Below, piece by piece: positions 6,440 to 13,457 of a DNA stretch of 13,457 bases. Numbering within the stretch: position 1 is the stretch's first letter; every line of letters begins with the position of its first letter. The notes under the pieces were generated by a model. It was not told the origin of the DNA and did not search any database. It saw only the letters and a list, made by a program, of their open reading frames with translations. The DNA is from an uncultured Allomuricauda sp. Lineage in GTDB: Bacteria > Bacteroidota > Bacteroidia > Flavobacteriales > Flavobacteriaceae. Location of the stretch: positions 1-13,457 of the forward strand of contig CALDPL010000302.1 of the NCBI GenBank assembly GCA_937911965.1. Direction: 5' to 3'. Position numbers and translations under genes: made by a program.

Positions 6440-8482
6440 ATGGAACACCGACATACCAATGCCCTGATCCACCAAAGCAGCCCCTACCTCTTGCAGCACG
6501 CCCACAATCCGGTGAACTGGGAGCCCTGGGAAGAACAGGTATTGGAACGTGCCAAACGGGAGGACCGGCCGCTGCTGATCAGCATTGGTTACGCCTCCTG
6601 CCATTGGTGCCATGTGATGGAACGGGAGTGTTTTGAGGACCTTGAAGTGGCCCAGATCATGAACGACAGATTCGTCAACATCAAGATAGATCGGGAGGAA
6701 CGCCCGGATGTGGACCAGATCTATATGGATGCCCTACAGATGATCACGGGACAGGGGGGCTGGCCCCTCAACATCGTGGCCCTTCCCGACGGCAGGCCCA
6801 TCTGGGGCGCCACCTACCTGCCAAAGGAACGTTGGATGGCCGCCCTGGACCAATTGGCCGACCTTTTGGACGGGGAACGGAAAAAGCTTGAGGACTATGC
6901 CCGGGACCTCACCCAAGGCCTACATGCGATCAACCTGATCGAGGATCATGGAGGGGAAGGATTGGCTTCCCTTTCCGATTTGGACGGTGCGGTAGAAAGT
7001 TGGTCCCGACATTTCGACCTGGAGATGGGGGGCCATCGTGGGGCTCCCAAGTTCTTGATGCCCAACAATTGGAACTTTTTGCTGCATTACTCCCTGGCCC
7101 GAAACTCCCCTGAGATCCTTGGGTTTGTGGAAAATACCCTGGAAAAAATGGCCTATGGGGGCATCCACGACCTCATAGGGGGCGGCTTTTCTCGATATTC
7201 GGTGGACGCGAAATGGCATGTGCCCCATTTTGAAAAAATGTGCTACGACAACGCCCAAATGATCGGCCTCTATGCCAAGGCCTATGCCCATACCAAAAAG
7301 GAACTCTACAAAAAGGTGGTGCAGCGGACCATAGCCTTTGTGGTCGAGAATCTGATGGATCAAAATGGGGGGTTCTATTCCTCCCTGGATGCCGATAGCC
7401 TGGATGGGGAGGGAACCTTGAGGGAGGGGGCCCATTACGTTTGGACCGTGGAAGAACTACAAGGGGTGTTGGGAGGGGACTTCCCCCTCTTCCAAACCTA
7501 TTTCAACATCAATGGGTTTGGGCATTGGGAAGAAGGGAGGTATGTCCCGATCAGAAACCGGGACGAGGCCGGGGTCGCCCAGCAATTGAACATCCCGGTA
7601 TCGGAATTGAGGAACACCATTGCGCAAAGTCTCGACCTCTTGAAAAAACATCGGGACCAACGCCCCCTGCCCCGTCTGGACGACAAAATTCTTTGCAGTT
7701 GGAACGCCCTGATGCTCAAAGGACTGGTCGATGCCCACCGCTACCTTGAAAATGACGATTATTTGGAACTCGCCCTTAAAAATGCGGAATTCCTGGAAAC
7801 CGGGATGATCAAATCCGATCACTCCCTCCATCGCAGCCACAAGGACGGCAAGAGCGGCATCAATGGATTTTTGGAGGACCATGCCTGCCTGATCGAGGCC
7901 TTTCTGGCCCTGTATGAGGCCACCTTTGATGAAAAATGGCTGCTGTTGGGCAAAAAGCTCCTGGACCATACCAAAGCACACTTCCACGATACCGGTTCAG
8001 GACTGTTCTTCTATACCTCGGACAGGGACCCCGCTTTGATCCGAAGGACGGTGGAGACCGGGGACAATGTAATCTCTTCCTCCAACTCCATCCTGGCCAA
8101 CGTCCTGTTTAAATACGGCAAGATATTCCCCCGTGAAAACTATGGGGAACTGGCATTGGGCATGCTCAGAAGAATGCAGCCCGATATGCTGCGCAGGCCC
8201 CAGGGCCATTCCAATTGGTTGCAACTGCTGCTGTACCACAACCTGGACTTCCACGAAATCGTCCTGGTCGGGGATGCCCATAAGGAACTGGGCCGGGAGC
8301 TATCCAGGGAATACCTCCCGGGCAGCATCCTCTTGGGCGGGGAAGGGAACAGTGAACTGGAACATTTCCAATATCGACGGGTCCAGGGCAGTACCCTGGC
8401 CTATGTGTGCAGGGAAGGGGCCTGCAACCTCCCGGTCAAAAGCAGTGGGGAAGTTTTGGATCAGTTGGGCAGGGGCCGTTGA
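6440..8482 (+). CDS. Thioredoxin-fold DUF255 protein, YyaL/SPATA20-like
   Basis: 680 residues, full length for the family. The N-terminal thioredoxin-like domain (about 1-165) has the family opening NALIHQSSPYLLQHAHNPV, the redox-type pair C54-H-W-C57 in SCHWCHVME, and GGWPLNIVALPDG with a cis-Pro-like turn. The remainder (about 180-660) is an alpha/alpha-barrel of the six-hairpin glycosidase superfamily, with motifs GGIHDLIGGGFSRYSVD, HFEKMCYDNA and SLDADS. There is no signal peptide, so the protein is cytoplasmic. The biochemical role of bacterial YyaL-like proteins is not established; a cellobiose-2-epimerase-like barrel joined to a thioredoxin fold is the usual description. Start ATG 6440 is preceded by AAGGAAG; an in-frame TTG at 6407 would add 11 residues but lies close to the terminator. 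No promoter is evident in the 47 bases after the terminator, so read-through may contribute. Confidence 0.92.
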   Translation: MEHRHTNALIHQSSPYLLQHAHNPVNWEPWEEQVLERAKREDRPLLISIGYASCHWCHVMERECFEDLEVAQIMNDRFVNIKIDREERPDVDQIYMDALQMITGQGGWPLNIVALPDGRPIWGATYLPKERWMAALDQLADLLDGERKKLEDYARDLTQGLHAINLIEDHGGEGLASLSDLDGAVESWSRHFDLEMGGHRGAPKFLMPNNWNFLLHYSLARNSPEILGFVENTLEKMAYGGIHDLIGGGFSRYSVDAKWHVPHFEKMCYDNAQMIGLYAKAYAHTKKELYKKVVQRTIAFVVENLMDQNGGFYSSLDADSLDGEGTLREGAHYVWTVEELQGVLGGDFPLFQTYFNINGFGHWEEGRYVPIRNRDEAGVAQQLNIPVSELRNTIAQSLDLLKKHRDQRPLPRLDDKILCSWNALMLKGLVDAHRYLENDDYLELALKNAEFLETGMIKSDHSLHRSHKDGKSGINGFLEDHACLIEAFLALYEATFDEKWLLLGKKLLDHTKAHFHDTGSGLFFYTSDRDPALIRRTVETGDNVISSSNSILANVLFKYGKIFPRENYGELALGMLRRMQPDMLRRPQGHSNWLQLLLYHNLDFHEIVLVGDAHKELGRELSREYLPGSILLGGEGNSELEHFQYRRVQGSTLAYVCREGACNLPVKSSGEVLDQLGRGR

Positions 8483-8507
8483 GTTCTACCAAAATTCCTT
8501 AATTTTA
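8479..8507 (+). promoter_or_regulatory. Possible promoter for the MscS-type channel gene
   Basis: TTG at 8479-8481 (overlapping the preceding stop codon), an 18-base spacer, then TAATTTTA at 8500-8507, a 7-of-8 match to the Bacteroidota -7 box TAnnTTTG. The predicted transcript would have a leader of about 40 bases before the ATG at 8554. The last base of the box differs from consensus, so this is tentative; the gene could also be read through from the preceding one. Confidence 0.35.
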
Positions 8508-8553
8508 GAATACTCGGAATCGTGTAACACTTAACCCCAAAAAGAGAACCATT

Positions 8554-9384
8554 ATGAAAGAAATGGAAAACTATCAGGTCTACTTGGAAAAGGGAATGGA
8601 TTGGGCCTTTTCCGTGCTCCCCAATATCGTTGTGGCCATTGTACTGTTTATCGTCGGCCTTTGGGCCATTAAGCTCATCAACAGAATGGTCAAGGGTTTT
8701 TTTGACCGAAAGGATTACGATGAGGCCCTGGAAAGTTTTTTGGCCAGTTTTATAGGGATTACCCTAAAGTTCCTCCTCTTTGTCCTGGTGGTGACCCAAT
8801 TGGGGGTCAAGACTTCCTCCCTTGTGGCCCTGATCGGGGCAGCGGGACTGGCCGTGGGACTGGCCCTACAGGGATCCCTGGCCAATTTTGCCGGAGGGGT
8901 GCTCATCCTGCTTTTCAAGCCCTTTAAGGTCGGCGACTATATCGAGGCCCAGGGCGTGGACGGCACCGTAAAGGAAATTTCCATCTTCAATACCAAGCTC
9001 AGTACCTTTGGCAACCAGATCGCCATAGTGCCCAACGGGCAATTGTCCAACGGCAACATCGTCAACTACAATATGGAGGACATCCGCAGGGACAACTTCC
9101 AAGTGGGCATTTCCTATGGGTCCAACATCAAACAGGCCAAGGAGATCCTCCTGCAGATCTGTGCGGAAGACCCTGCCATTGACAAGGAACCCGCCCCGGT
9201 GGTCTATGTGGGGGAACTGGGGGACAATGCGGTGAACCTTACCTTGAGGTACTGGGCCAAGAACGATGTGTTCTGGGATGCCCACTTTAGGGTGATCGAA
9301 CAGACCAAACTCCGTTTTGATGCGGCCGGAATCGATATCCATTTTCCACAAAAGGTGCTGATGCACCAAGTCGGCAAAGCTTAA
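8554..9384 (+). CDS. Small-conductance mechanosensitive channel, MscS family
   Basis: 276 residues, near the size of E. coli MscS. Three membrane helices: about 22-42 (LPNIVVAIVLFIVGLWAIKLI), 66-84, and the pore helix 88-121 with the Gly/Ala-rich GAAGLAVGLALQGSLANFAGG pattern characteristic of MscS. The beta domain follows with FKVGDYIEA, VKEISIFNT and the typical VPNGQLSNGNIVN, then a C-terminal alpha/beta domain. Such channels in the inner membrane open on membrane tension to release solutes during osmotic downshock. Start ATG 8554 gives a short cytoplasm-exposed amphipathic N-terminus. The TAA stop (9382-9384) overlaps the stop of tsaB on the other strand. Confidence 0.95.
   Translation: MKEMENYQVYLEKGMDWAFSVLPNIVVAIVLFIVGLWAIKLINRMVKGFFDRKDYDEALESFLASFIGITLKFLLFVLVVTQLGVKTSSLVALIGAAGLAVGLALQGSLANFAGGVLILLFKPFKVGDYIEAQGVDGTVKEISIFNTKLSTFGNQIAIVPNGQLSNGNIVNYNMEDIRRDNFQVGISYGSNIKQAKEILLQICAEDPAIDKEPAPVVYVGELGDNAVNLTLRYWAKNDVFWDAHFRVIEQTKLRFDAAGIDIHFPQKVLMHQVGKA
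9381..9384. other. Overlapping convergent stop codons in TTAA
   Basis: The palindrome TTAA supplies TAA to mscS (plus, 9382-9384) and TAA to tsaB (minus, 9383-9381). There is no spacer and no hairpin between the genes, so each transcript must run into the other coding region. Confidence 0.95.
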
Positions 9385-10058
9385 GGTCTTTTCTTGGTCT
9401 GGACCAGAAAGTCCTTTAAATAAAAGGGTTCGAAATAGGCCAGGTCCTCAAAGTCCGAGGCCTGGAATTTTCTGTGGGCGGGAACGACCATCTGGGCCGC
9501 CGAGGGGAGGACTGAGCCATCAAAGCTGAAATTTTTCGCCCTTAGGGTCTCTTGGATCTTCCCTGCCCCACTGCCCAGGAAATGTACCCGATCCACGGAA
9601 GTGTACGCTCCAAAAGAGTTCTCGTCGACAATCTCGGCCCGGGTTTCCCTCAGCTGCCGGTACTGGGAGTCAAAGACCGCGGAATAGACCTCCATCCTTC
9701 GGGCATCCAACACCGGGATCAACAGTTCCCCCGCCTTCACTTCCAATTGCCTGGCCAGACTCTCAAGGGTGGGAACAGATATCAGGGGAAGGTCCAGGGA
9801 AAAACAGAGCCCCTTGGCCGCGGAGACCCCGATCCGAAGGCCCGTATAGGAACCGGGACCCTTGCTCACGGCCACGGCATCCAGATCCGATAAGGACAGG
9901 GAAGCCTCCGCGAGCGCCTCTTCGATAAACAGGTGCAACTGTTCGGAATGGGAATACCCCACGGCATTGTTCTCCTTTAGGACAAGTAGGGAATCCCCTT
10001 TGGAAATCCCCACGGAACAATTCGTGCTGGCGGTCTCCAGATGTAGAATTATGGCCAT
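9381..10058 (-). CDS. tsaB: tRNA threonylcarbamoyladenosine biosynthesis protein TsaB
   Basis: 225 residues, the normal TsaB length. ASKHA-fold protein with the N-terminal strand ILHLETAST, the SHSEQLHLFIEEAL segment and the family signature SKGPGSYTGLRIG, followed by AAKGL, SVPTLE and LDARRMEVY. TsaB is the non-catalytic partner that dimerises with TsaD; with TsaE it is needed for t6A37 formation on ANN-decoding tRNAs in the cytoplasm. The start is the ATG at 10058; a GTG at 10067 would add three residues. It follows the TolC-type gene by only 16 bases and so probably shares its transcript. The stop overlaps that of the convergent mscS gene. Confidence 0.95.
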   Translation of the reverse strand: MAIILHLETASTNCSVGISKGDSLLVLKENNAVGYSHSEQLHLFIEEALAEASLSLSDLDAVAVSKGPGSYTGLRIGVSAAKGLCFSLDLPLISVPTLESLARQLEVKAGELLIPVLDARRMEVYSAVFDSQYRQLRETRAEIVDENSFGAYTSVDRVHFLGSGAGKIQETLRAKNFSFDGSVLPSAAQMVVPAHRKFQASDFEDLAYFEPFYLKDFLVQTKKRP

Positions 10059-10074
10059 TGCGGCCACAAAGATA

Positions 10075-11424
10075 CTAGTTTAGGGAAACGGGAATGCCAA
10101 AATAGAACTCCAAAATCTTCAAACGGAAGATATAATTGTACTTGGTACGGATCAGTTCGGCCTCGGCATCGTCCACCCTGGCCTGGGCCTGGCCATAATC
10201 AAAGGCGTTCAACATGCCGTTCTCATAGCGCTCCCTGGCATAGTCCATGGCCAGTTTACGGGCATCCAGGGTCTTCTGGGCGGCCCAATAGGCCTTTTCA
10301 AAGGTGCCCACGTCCACATAGGCCTGTTGGATGGTGTTCTCCAGGTCCAATTTGTCCTGCTGCAATTGAAGTTTTGCCTTCTCCAGGGAAATGGAGGAGC
10401 GCTTTACATTGTTGCGGGTGCTCCATCCGTTGAAAATGGGAACGTTCAATTGGACCCCATAACTTACCCCGTCAAAGATCCACATCTGGTCGGTGAAGTT
10501 GGGGGTGTACACCCCGCCCGTCCCATCGGGGATCTGGGTGACGTCCGAATATCGGGTACCGTATTGGAAAAAGGCGGAAAGGGTGGGATAATAGGCTCCC
10601 TTGGCCAATTTCAGGTCTTCCTCGGCCAAGGCCACATTGGACTCGGAAAACTTGATGTCGCTTCTGAATTCCAAGGCCTTGGCAAAGATCGTCTTGGCCG
10701 AATTGCTCAGGATGTCGGATGGGGGAATATCAAAGGATTCCTCGGCAATGTCAAAATTTTCATAATCGGTGATCTGCATCAACTGGGCCAGGTTCACCCT
10801 GGAGATCAGCACTTGGCCCTCCCCGTTGACGATCTGTTGTTCCTGGTTGGCCGCGGTGGCCTCGATCTCCAAAAGATCTCCTTGGGGCAGCGACCCGGCT
10901 TCCACCATGGACCGGGTACGCTCAAGATCCTGCTGGGTTATCTCATATTGGGCCCTGAAGGTCTTTAACTGTTCCTTGTTGGAGAGTACCTGCAAATAGG
11001 CATTGGCCACGTTCAGCCTGATGTCGTCCTTGAGGTCGTCCAGACGGTATTGGCTGCCAATGGCACTCAATTTTGCCCGGTTGAGCTGCCTGAAGTTCCG
11101 TAGCCCGTCGAAGAGGGTGAGGTTGGCACTGGCCCCCAGGTTCACACTGAAGGCCGAGCTGTTGGTGGGCAGGTTGTTGGTGGGGTTGATGGAGAAACCC
11201 GTACTGCTCGAGGCCGAGGCCTGTCCGTTCACACTGGGAAGCAGGTTCCCCAGGGCATCCTTTTGATCGATCATCGTATTCTCCAGGTCCAGTTCAAACT
11301 GTTCCACGGTCAAATTGTGCTCCACCGCATATTCCACGCATTCCTGCAAGGTCCATTTGCGCATCTGGGCATTTGAAATAAAAATGGAGGACAACAGGAT
11401 AAGGCTCGTAATGGTATTTCTCAT
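10075..11424 (-). CDS. TolC-family outer-membrane efflux protein
   Basis: 449 residues, typical for the family. Signal peptide MRNTITSLILLSSIFISNA, cleaved before Q, then the OEP opening MRKWTLQECVEYAVEHN. Two repeats of the outer-membrane factor fold follow, with NLTLFDGLRNFRQLNRAKL in the first and LNVPIFNGWSTRNNVKRS in the second; these are the conserved (L/V)-x-x-(P/T)-(L/I)-F-x-G-W/L positions. Long helical parts would form the periplasmic tunnel. Trimeric TolC-like proteins carry substrates across the outer membrane. The start at ATG 11424 (preceded by AAGAAAG) is chosen over a GTG at 11442. It lies 44 bases after the adaptor gene and 16 before tsaB on the same strand, so it is in one operon with the adaptor and permease. 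Confidence 0.95.
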   Translation of the reverse strand: MRNTITSLILLSSIFISNAQMRKWTLQECVEYAVEHNLTVEQFELDLENTMIDQKDALGNLLPSVNGQASASSSTGFSINPTNNLPTNSSAFSVNLGASANLTLFDGLRNFRQLNRAKLSAIGSQYRLDDLKDDIRLNVANAYLQVLSNKEQLKTFRAQYEITQQDLERTRSMVEAGSLPQGDLLEIEATAANQEQQIVNGEGQVLISRVNLAQLMQITDYENFDIAEESFDIPPSDILSNSAKTIFAKALEFRSDIKFSESNVALAEEDLKLAKGAYYPTLSAFFQYGTRYSDVTQIPDGTGGVYTPNFTDQMWIFDGVSYGVQLNVPIFNGWSTRNNVKRSSISLEKAKLQLQQDKLDLENTIQQAYVDVGTFEKAYWAAQKTLDARKLAMDYARERYENGMLNAFDYGQAQARVDDAEAELIRTKYNYIFRLKILEFYFGIPVSLN

Positions 11425-11468
11425 TCTTTCTTGAATTTTCACTCGTTCCTTTTTTTTGGTCGAATCCC

Positions 11469-12584
11469 TTAGTTCAAATCAGTGGACTTCTGTTCCAATT
11501 TATTCCAGATCTTGATCTTGCTGTCGGCATCCACCCCGGAGATGACTTCCACATCGATGCCATCGCTCACCCCGAGTTCAAGGTCCCTGCGCTCGAATTT
11601 ATTCTCGGAAACCAGTACTTCAACAAAGGGTTTTTGGGTTTCCTTGTCAAACTGCAAAAGGGCCTCCTTTATGGAAAGGACATCCTTCTTCTCTTCCAGG
11701 ACGATCGAGGCATTGGCACTGTAACCCGCCCGGATATAGGCCGAACTGTCCGGAATTTGGAGGTCCCCCTCGATCTTGAACTGAACGGCCCCTTCAGCTT
11801 CCACCCCCTTGGGGGCGATGAACTTCAGATCCGCGTTGAACTTCAGGGTCTCCAGGGCCCCCAGGGAAATTTCCAAGGGCATGCCCACATGAAGTTTCCC
11901 CACTTCGGCCTCGTCCACTTCCCCTTCAAAGATCATCCTGCCCATATCGGCAATGGTGGCAATGGTGGTCCCTTCGTTGAAGTTGTTGCTCTGTATGACC
12001 TGATCTCCTTCCTTTATGGGGATTTCAAGGATGGTCCCCGATACGGTGGCCGTGATATTGGTGTTCGCACTGAGGGATCCCCCGGCAGATCCCTTTTTTA
12101 TGATCTGGTAATCGGCCTGTGCGTTCTTGAGTTCCTGTACCGCCTGATCATAGGAGAGCTTCTGATTGTTGTACTCCTGGCTGGAAATGACCCCTTTTTC
12201 AAAAAGGGCCTTGTTGCGATCGTACTCGATCTTGGCATTGTTCAGGGCGAGTTGGGCATTGGTGACCCGTCCGGCAGCCTGGTTCAGGGACTGTTCGTTG
12301 GGTACGACCTTGATCACCGCGATCAAATCCCCTGCCTGGACCTTGGTCCCTTCTTCCAAAAGGATCTTGTCGATGATCCCGGAAATCTGTGGTTTGATAT
12401 TGATCTCATCCTCAGGGATAACCTTCCCGGTGACAATGACCCGGTTGACAATGTCCTTTTTCACCGGGCTTTCGGTCTTATAGAGTTCCACCGGGCTGCT
12501 GTTCTGCTTTAGGAAATAGACCATCGCAGCCAGAATTCCCAGGACCGCCAGGCCGATCAATGTGTACTTTAAATACTTATTCAT
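11469..12584 (-). CDS. HlyD/AcrA-type periplasmic adaptor (membrane fusion protein) of a MacA-like exporter
   Basis: 371 residues. N-terminal membrane anchor at about 8-25 (TLIGLAVLGILAAMVYFL), then the split lipoyl domain (GKVIPEDEINIKPQISGII and ITATVSGTILEIPIKEGDQV), enclosing an alpha-hairpin rich in Asn/Gln (AQLALNNAKIEYDRNKALFEKGVIS). A beta-barrel domain follows (about 215-300; EGEVDEAEVGKLHVGM) and a membrane-proximal domain to the end. In MacAB-like pumps this protein bridges the inner-membrane ABC transporter and the TolC-type channel. ATG 12584 is the start. It lies 38 bases after the permease gene. No nucleotide-binding subunit is in the window. Substrate cannot be inferred. Confidence 0.93.
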   Translation of the reverse strand: MNKYLKYTLIGLAVLGILAAMVYFLKQNSSPVELYKTESPVKKDIVNRVIVTGKVIPEDEINIKPQISGIIDKILLEEGTKVQAGDLIAVIKVVPNEQSLNQAAGRVTNAQLALNNAKIEYDRNKALFEKGVISSQEYNNQKLSYDQAVQELKNAQADYQIIKKGSAGGSLSANTNITATVSGTILEIPIKEGDQVIQSNNFNEGTTIATIADMGRMIFEGEVDEAEVGKLHVGMPLEISLGALETLKFNADLKFIAPKGVEAEGAVQFKIEGDLQIPDSSAYIRAGYSANASIVLEEKKDVLSIKEALLQFDKETQKPFVEVLVSENKFERRDLELGVSDGIDVEVISGVDADSKIKIWNKLEQKSTDLN

Positions 12585-12622
12585 TATTGTCGATTTGATT
12601 TGAATTTGTTATTATGGGTTGC

Positions 12623-13457
12623 TTATTCCTCTCTCAATGCATCTATGGGCCTGATCTTTATGGCCCTGTTGGCGGGCAACAGCCCGATAAGGACACTCAG
12701 TCCGACCATCAACACAAAGGAGACGATGAACTGGGTCATGCCGATCATGGGTTTGACAAAGGGCACATCATCGGAACTGCCCCACATGGAATCCATGATG
12801 GCCAATATCCCAACGGCAATCGAAAATCCGACCAGGCCCGCAAAGGCGGTCAGTACAATGGCCTCCAAAAGGATCTGGCGCCTGACCAGGGTCGGGGTCG
12901 CCCCCAGGGCCCTTCTCACCCCGATTTCCTGGGTCCTTTCCTTGACGGTGATCAACAGGATGTTGCTGATCGCGATCACCCCTGCCAAGAGGGTGAATAT
13001 CCCGACAAAAAAGGAAAAGCCCTGGAGTACCGTGGTAAAGGCGGAAATGCTGTTGAAAATCTCGGAAAGGTTAAAACTGCCGATGGCCCGTTCGTCCTTG
13101 GGGTGGATGTCGTATTTGGCCTTGAGGATGTCCTTGATCCTCTTTTCCACCTGGGCCACCTGTACCCCAGGCTCCACGGAAATGGCCATCCAGCCCATTC
13201 GGTCCCCGGAATTGAAGGCTTTTTGGAAGGTGGTGAACGGAATGAAAATGGAATTTTCCCCGTCGATATTGATGTTGTTGTTGGGTTTGTACATGCCCAC
13301 CACGGTAAAATAGACCCCATTGATCCGGATTTCCGCACCTATGGCCTCCTCCCCTTTTTCGAAGAGCAGTCTATAGGTTTCCTCCCCGATGACACATACT
13401 TTTTTGGAATTTTCTATATCGGTTTGGTTGAGGAACCTGCCCTCGACCAGTCTCTTT
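12623..13457 (-). CDS. MacB-like ABC transporter permease (FtsX/MacB_PCD), N-terminus beyond right edge
   Basis: Partial: 277 C-terminal residues are visible and the frame stays open to the right edge, starting in KRLVEGRFLNQTD. The first part belongs to the periplasmic MacB_PCD domain (VCVIGEETYRLLFEKGEEAIG, INGVYFTVVGMY, SIFIPF). The rest is the FtsX domain with three membrane helices: FFVGIFTLLAGVIAISNILLI, AIVLTAFAGLVGFSIAVGILAI and FIVSFVLMVGLSVLIGLLP. Between helices one and two is the hallmark VKERTQEIGVRRALGAT, and the end is IDALREE. There is no ATPase domain in view; it may be a separate gene or precede this one. MacB-type permeases use ATP hydrolysis to drive the adaptor and outer-membrane channel mechanically. 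First gene in view of the minus-strand exporter operon. Confidence 0.93.
   Translation of the reverse strand, partial: KRLVEGRFLNQTDIENSKKVCVIGEETYRLLFEKGEEAIGAEIRINGVYFTVVGMYKPNNNINIDGENSIFIPFTTFQKAFNSGDRMGWMAISVEPGVQVAQVEKRIKDILKAKYDIHPKDERAIGSFNLSEIFNSISAFTTVLQGFSFFVGIFTLLAGVIAISNILLITVKERTQEIGVRRALGATPTLVRRQILLEAIVLTAFAGLVGFSIAVGILAIMDSMWGSSDDVPFVKPMIGMTQFIVSFVLMVGLSVLIGLLPANRAIKIRPIDALREE

Noticed and set aside
10327..10968. 213-codon plus-strand open frame antisense to the TolC-type gene
   Set aside because: Shadow; the minus-strand protein has the signal peptide and both outer-membrane factor repeats.
11634..12512. 292-codon plus-strand open frame antisense to the HlyD-type adaptor
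   Set aside because: Shadow of a clear adaptor gene; sequence has no domain character.
1..13457. Search for defence systems, prophage, insertion sequences, CRISPR and RNA genes
   Set aside because: No transposase, integrase, terminal repeats, regularly spaced repeats, tRNA cloverleaf or rRNA-like sequence was found by reading; all large frames are explained by ordinary chromosomal genes.

Overview
The window reads as an ordinary chromosomal stretch of a Bacteroidota bacterium, most likely a marine member of the Flavobacteriaceae with unusually high G+C for that family (by eye about half G+C, with strongly GC-ended codons). The clues are a PorP/SprF-type protein (known only from the type IX secretion/gliding lineage), a LytTR-type response regulator paired with a TPR-containing LytS/YehU-like kinase, weak or absent Shine-Dalgarno sequences, and one textbook Bacteroidota promoter (TTTG-N20-TAnnTTTG). 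The genus is not determined.

Layout. 1-2381 (minus): a two-component pair, a TPR sensor kinase followed by a LytR/AlgR-type response regulator cut by the left edge, joined by an ATGA stop/start overlap. 2592-3746 (plus): a secreted von Willebrand factor A protein diverging from the kinase. 3799-4794 (minus): an orphan PorP/SprF-like outer-membrane protein converging on the VWA gene, with a 12-bp hairpin between them. 4795-5169: the only long non-coding gap, holding a strong plus-strand promoter and a perfect inverted repeat. 5170-9384 (plus): Nfu-type Fe-S carrier, dodecin (with a strong terminator), a YyaL/SPATA20-like thioredoxin-fold protein and an MscS-type channel. 9381-13457 (minus): a probable operon read from the right edge leftward, MacB-like ABC permease (partial), HlyD/AcrA-type adaptor, TolC-type outer-membrane channel and tsaB (tRNA t6A synthesis). 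The mscS and tsaB stop codons share the palindrome TTAA.

How the parts fit. The right-hand operon supplies membrane fusion protein, outer-membrane channel and permease of a MacAB-TolC-like tripartite exporter; the ATPase is not in view. The plus-strand block is a set of general housekeeping and stress genes (Fe-S delivery, flavin-binding protein, redox-fold protein, osmotic valve). I see no mobile element, CRISPR array, phage gene, tRNA or rRNA. No clearly new multi-gene system is visible. The best points for a second look are the dodecin lacking both classical flavin-contact residues, the VWA protein whose metal site lacks its last aspartate, the orphan PorP, the promoter and inverted repeat before nfu, and tsaB riding on an efflux operon with overlapping convergent stops.
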